From Trogon surrucura (Eukaryota; Chordata; Aves; Trogoniformes; Trogonidae), in the NCBI GenBank assembly GCA_020746105.1, contig CM036617.1, forward strand, positions 162,758,912 through 162,822,911: a DNA stretch of 64,000 bases. Reading direction: 5' to 3'. The notes beneath the pieces are model-generated. The model had not been told where the DNA came from. It made no database searches and was given only the letters and a program-made list of their open reading frames with translations. Every line of letters starts with the position of its first letter. The first letter of the stretch is position 1. The position numbers and the translations under genes were made by a program. Below are positions 59,601 to 64,000 of this stretch, piece after piece.

Positions 59601-62369
59601 TTATCTTAAGACTTCGAACTTTGATGTTTGAAACAATCTGAATTGGGTATACTGGGGATGCTTCTTTAAAATATTTACTTCTACAAGAAAAATATGTGCT
59701 TATGGAAATTAGATAAAACACAGAGGGTTTATGCTGGCTGGCTGCAGTCAGAACTGTGAGGTCTTTGAGAGGGGGTTGTGGGTCCCTTTTATATCAGTCT
59801 TCTGTTTTCTATTAGGTCTTGAAACTCTGGTGCCATTTTTTGTGTACTGTGCAGATTCTGTAGCACAGAATGTATGTCACTACTAGTCTCAGCACTGAGG
59901 ACACGGCTTGCAGCTGTTGCACAGCTGGCCAGGCTCCTCCTCCTCCAGCACATTCCTTAGCTTAGGGGTTATTTGGAGGCATAAAGGGTGGTGGTAAGAA
60001 AGAAGATTGGGAGAATGCAATTTCTTATCTGAAACCGTCTTGGGTTAGTATAACGAGATGAATCTTAACTAAGTCCGAGGTTGGTATGCGCTAATGTGAT
60101 ACTATCTTGTTGATGTCCTGGCTTAGGGTGTGCAAAGATGGTAGTGAGCAGATCTCAAAAAGGTAAACTCCAGTCTGTAGTACTGTAACAGGTAAAATAA
60201 ATCATCACATTAGGATCCCATACAAAGTGCTCTGTTTTAGACCAGGTTGATTGAATTAAACTGAGCTAAACTGTATTTTGAAAATAATTCATGCTTTCAT
60301 GCACTGTGATTTGCCTCTTAAAGGAAAAAGGTATTACTCTGTATTTTGAGAACATTATCTCAGCTTTGCTGAGGTTTGTTGAGCTAATTCTGTGCACCAG
60401 CTGCACTGTGCATTTTCACAAACCATTAATGGGAATTCAGAGGCCTCAGTGCTTGCTGTATTGAACCTCCGTCTGATTTTAGCACTTGGACAAGAGCTGC
60501 TGAACTCTCCCAGCAGCAGGAGGCGTCTTGGTCTCAAGGAGACCAGCACAGACAAAATCTGTAATAGTATTATCTTTAACCGCAGGATACCAGAAATGGA
60601 TCTAATAGTGTTCACGCTAAGCTCAGACCTCAAATTATCCCTTTTAGTTGATATATAAGGCCAGATCCCTTAGTGTCCTCTGACTGCTTTGAGCTGTTCA
60701 TGTAAGGTAACGAGTTGAAGCTGACTTGCTGGCTAAACCAAATGTGTAGGAATTTTTCATTGCCAGAAGGACACAGTTAATCTGAACAGTAGTTTACAAA
60801 AACTGAGAGAAGAGTGTCACAGCATTATCAGCCTTTAAAGATGATGGAATTGGTAAGCAAGCATAAGCATGTTCCTAAGCAACACAGGCAGAAATCAAGG
60901 GGTTCTGGTCCAATGGTTATCCCTCCATGAACTGGGGATCTTGTGTACACAAAGTATCTGAGAAGGATATCGTGGCCTGATATTCTCCATTATTCCACTA
61001 CTCAATAGCTAAAACCCGGACTTGGTGGGTGGGGACAGAACATTTAGCTCTTCCTTGTCTGCATGGTATATTCTAAGGGAAGCAGATCTGCATTTGGAGA
61101 AGTATCCTCCATGTTAAGACAATTCTAACCAACATCTCAAAAAAAATGGCAGCTCTCAGAGATATTTTTCCTGGATGAGTAACTGAATCTTTTCAAAAAA
61201 TCATCAGTGCTGGAGATTGTCCAGGCCAGGCTATATTCATCAACTCTCTTTTGCTCTGATGCAGAATACACTTAACTTGTCCTTCTACTTAGCTCTTTCT
61301 TTGAAGAAGGACATGTTCCCAGTGTTGTTTTAGATTCTATTTTAAACTCTAGATGAGGTCGTAATGTGAAGCTATAATTCTTAATATTACTCTTTAGCCA
61401 AGCACTTCCATCTCTCACAAGTGACGGACCCTCTCTTGCGCAACTGCTGGGCTTTTGCCTACGATAACATATTTTGAGTTCTGGGGGAAATCTGCAGGAT
61501 AAGAATATACTTGAGAGACCGGCACTTTAATCGGCTAACTGAGCCAGACTCTGTTGTGCCTGGCATTTCCTAAGGCAGTCAAAAGGACTGGTTACGCTTT
61601 TCTCCCCTTATTCCTGGAACAAATATTACGCCATCCTGTGCTTTTAGGAGCCTTGGGGAGCTTTAGTAGTCTATTGCAAAGGAAAGGAAAGTTCAACAAG
61701 TTAAAAGTGTCCAGAATGCAACATGTGTTGCCTCCATCACATGGCTTCAGAGATGGCAGAAGAAGATGATGAAGGCTGATGTCTATTGGGCACCTCTTCC
61801 AATGAGTAAATGATCTCTTGTACGGGAGACCCACCAGCCTTTGAGATATCGAATGCTGCAAAAGACAAAGCACTCCAGAGATGTTCTCGCTGTTAGCATT
61901 CCCCAGTAAAACCCTACAAACACTGTGTGCTCTTGCATTCCTTCTCCAGGTGCAGAGCTTTAAGCATACACTCTATCCCTTTGATTTCAAGGCAACAAAA
62001 ATTGCCAAAAGGCACACTGGAGTCTCCCACTCTTCTAAGCACAAAAGCAAATCAATAAATGCATCCTGAGACAGATGTGTCTTCTCAGCATGCCACAAGC
62101 AGGTCTTCTGCTTCATTTGTAAGGTGTGCCTGTGAGGTTTGAGATGCATGCTCTGATTCATCATCTTCTTTGATGCATTTCCAAGACGTGACGTATATGT
62201 GCTTTAAAAACAGTATTATAGTTGTCTTCCTCCCAAATAAGCCATTAACTTGTGCTATCAGTAGGACTCTGGGGAAGAGGACAAGGTTAATAACATTACA
62301 GTTGAAGAAGGCATCATAAAACCTCTATACTTGCAACTTAGTTCTACATTGACAATGTCTACAGCACAA
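56634..62369. other. Gene-free AT-rich DNA, about 5.7 kb
   Basis: No repeat family or exon was recognised. Strongly AT-rich parts occur at 59090-59300 and an A-run at 57458-57471. Frames are at most 93 codons. Confidence 0.4.
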
Positions 62370-62650
62370 ATGACCTGGCTGATTTTTTTTTTCTGCAGCA
62401 TTTACTTCAGTCCATGCAGCTGATGACGTGAGCCTTGTTATGAACATGACAAGGAATGCTCTCACAAGTGCTGCTAGTTTCCCTTTGCAGGGCAGGGCCA
62501 GCAGACATCCCTAGTTGTACCTTATTGAAAGAAAAGTCCCCCGGGAGATGAAGGTCAATTACCAAATCCAGTATAGCTTGTTTTGGAGAAACGGGGTGGG
62601 GGGGGAAAGCCTGTAAAGGAGAATGAAGCTAGCAAGCTTTCCCAGCTGAA
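62370..62650. promoter_or_regulatory. Possible non-coding regulatory block
   Basis: Contains CAGCTGATGACGTGAGCC (E-box plus a CRE-like TGACGTGA), CTTTGCAGGGCAGGGCC, GGTCAATTACC and a G-run near 62591-62606. Pattern only, and weaker than the other candidates. Confidence 0.15.
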
Positions 62651-64000
62651 AGCTTTGATGAATTTTGAATGTTGCTGTGTAAAGGAGAAAGCAATGCAAT
62701 ATAGCTTGTAATTGGAAAGGAGGCTTCAATGCTTTGTGTTTAATGTAGCATCCCTTTTTATCACAGAACTACCTGAATGTTCTCTCTCACATGGAAATAT
62801 TTTTGCCTTCAAGTTTCCATCTTTTGCACCCTGGATACTCCTTCAAAATATTTTTTTCTCTCGAAGAAGAACTCACATTTCTCAAAAGACAACAACTTTG
62901 AGAGACTGGTGTGGAGTGAGTTCAGGGACTGTGACAGCTGAACAGGAGTGAATCTAAGTCATGAAAACATATGGATGTGAGACAGGGTAGACATTATTTT
63001 GCCAGTGGCTGGAGAACACAAATGCAAAACAACTGTCCAGCTTGTCAGAATCACCACACATGAATATCCATGAGTGGATATGCATTATAAAAATTTTGCT
63101 CTACTTTAAGTTCCTGATTCCAGTAGGAAGACTTCAGAAAATGTTGCATTTTGAAGCAACGCTGATGCGATTTGCTCTTCTTTAACCCACTGCTCTATTG
63201 AGCATAGCTTGAAGATCTTTTGGAGGGTGCTGGTGAAGGTGCAAACAGGTGTATGGTGCTGTCTCTTAAACAGGTCTTGGAATTCACACTGTCACTCAGT
63301 AGTGATGGAGAACGCACTCTGACTTTCAAGGGGACATGAGTACAGATGTCACCCTGCTCACAATTTCAGGGATGACTGATGGCAAACATTCTACCAGATT
63401 TTTTTTCTTTTTGGCAATACTGATGGATCAAAAGATAAAAGTTTCAGAAAGTGCTTCAGTTTATTTCTGAAATACGTGTGAAGTGTTCCCCTGGCTCTTT
63501 CCTGAGTGAGGATTAAAATTTTCCATTTGATATAATTTTTATCTAGCATTTTAGTACCCTGTTACAAAAGCCAGAACTAAAGTGTGATGGTTTAATTTTC
63601 ACTTGTATTTTTCTTGTGGTGAAGTAAAACCATTATCTTCTGTTTTTCATGAAATTTTGAAGGCTAAGTCCTTCAGCTTCAGTGTGGGTATTGTTTTAAA
63701 ATCACCGTTTTTTTCCTAGGTTTGATGCCAAGAGAATGCTCTGACTTGGAAAAATTATTCAATGCAAAGGAACATTCCTAGTGACAAGAGTCCAACAGAG
63801 AAGCAAAGGTTTATGAGTATGCAGGTCCAACACTGATGTCCTCACCTAAAATTTGATATATGAGTCCTGTGTAGATCCCAGGTCTCTCAGCATCCCTCTC
63901 CATGTAACTAATTAATCCAGGTAGTTGATGTGACACCTGAGGGCTGAGTTAAAAGTCCCCTCTGCTAAAAGCCTCCTTGAGCAGGAAGAGTGGATCTCAT
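62651..64000. other. Unique sequence, nothing recognised
   Basis: No element or exon was recognised up to the window end. Confidence 0.45.

Noticed and set aside
1..64000. CRISPR arrays, operons or bacterial-type genes
   Set aside because: No spaced direct repeats of that kind. Avian CR1, SINE and LTR elements show this is vertebrate nuclear DNA.

Overview
The window reads as non-coding nuclear DNA from a bird, most likely a songbird (Passeriformes). Six fragments of CR1 LINE, all in minus orientation, point to a bird (or at least a reptile). One element at about 36.6-36.7 kb joins a tRNA-Ile-like head to a CR1 3' tail. That architecture is known for the passerine SINE TguSINE1, and it is the most specific taxonomic clue. 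Three solo LTRs match, from memory of avian genomes, LTR types that are common in passerines. No searches were run, so family names are provisional.

I see no convincing protein-coding exon or functional RNA gene. All open frames are short, have no recognisable domain, or are products of repeats. The longest (442-445 codons, 43.06-44.48 kb) are only the translation of a pentanucleotide array. The window is therefore intergenic or lies inside a very long intron.

Layout: 0.27-0.75 kb CR1 with a piece of the reverse transcriptase C-terminal region; 5.65-5.72 kb (GATATA)12; 6.27-6.40 kb short CR1 tail with an expanded octamer end; 8.13-8.46 kb CR1; 13.2-13.7 kb TATA-like site and a dense transcription-factor-site block; 14.17-14.33 kb (CCCTT)31; 15.6-15.9 kb homeodomain-site-rich block; 16.22-16.43 kb CR1; 31.45 kb T27; 31.78-32.23 kb class II (ERVK-like) solo LTR with terminal inverted repeats and a near-perfect target duplication; 33.5-34.3 kb possible enhancer; 36.56-36.74 kb tRNA/CR1 SINE; 43.18-44.35 kb a 1,174-bp array of ACGTT; 44.36-44.64 kb GC-box/TATA-like block directly after it; 45.32-46.25 kb old solo LTR (minus); 54.8-55.6 kb degraded CR1; 56.05-56.63 kb solo LTR (plus).

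The most unusual object is the ACGTT array: 230 perfect 5-mers with only five 1-base deletions and no substitution, although every unit carries a CpG. The array is followed at once by a GC-box/TATA-like sequence. I did not find an intact new gene system. The best leads are this array with its flank, the G-rich (AAGGG)n array, and a handful of AT-rich blocks that look like conserved non-coding elements but need alignment to confirm.
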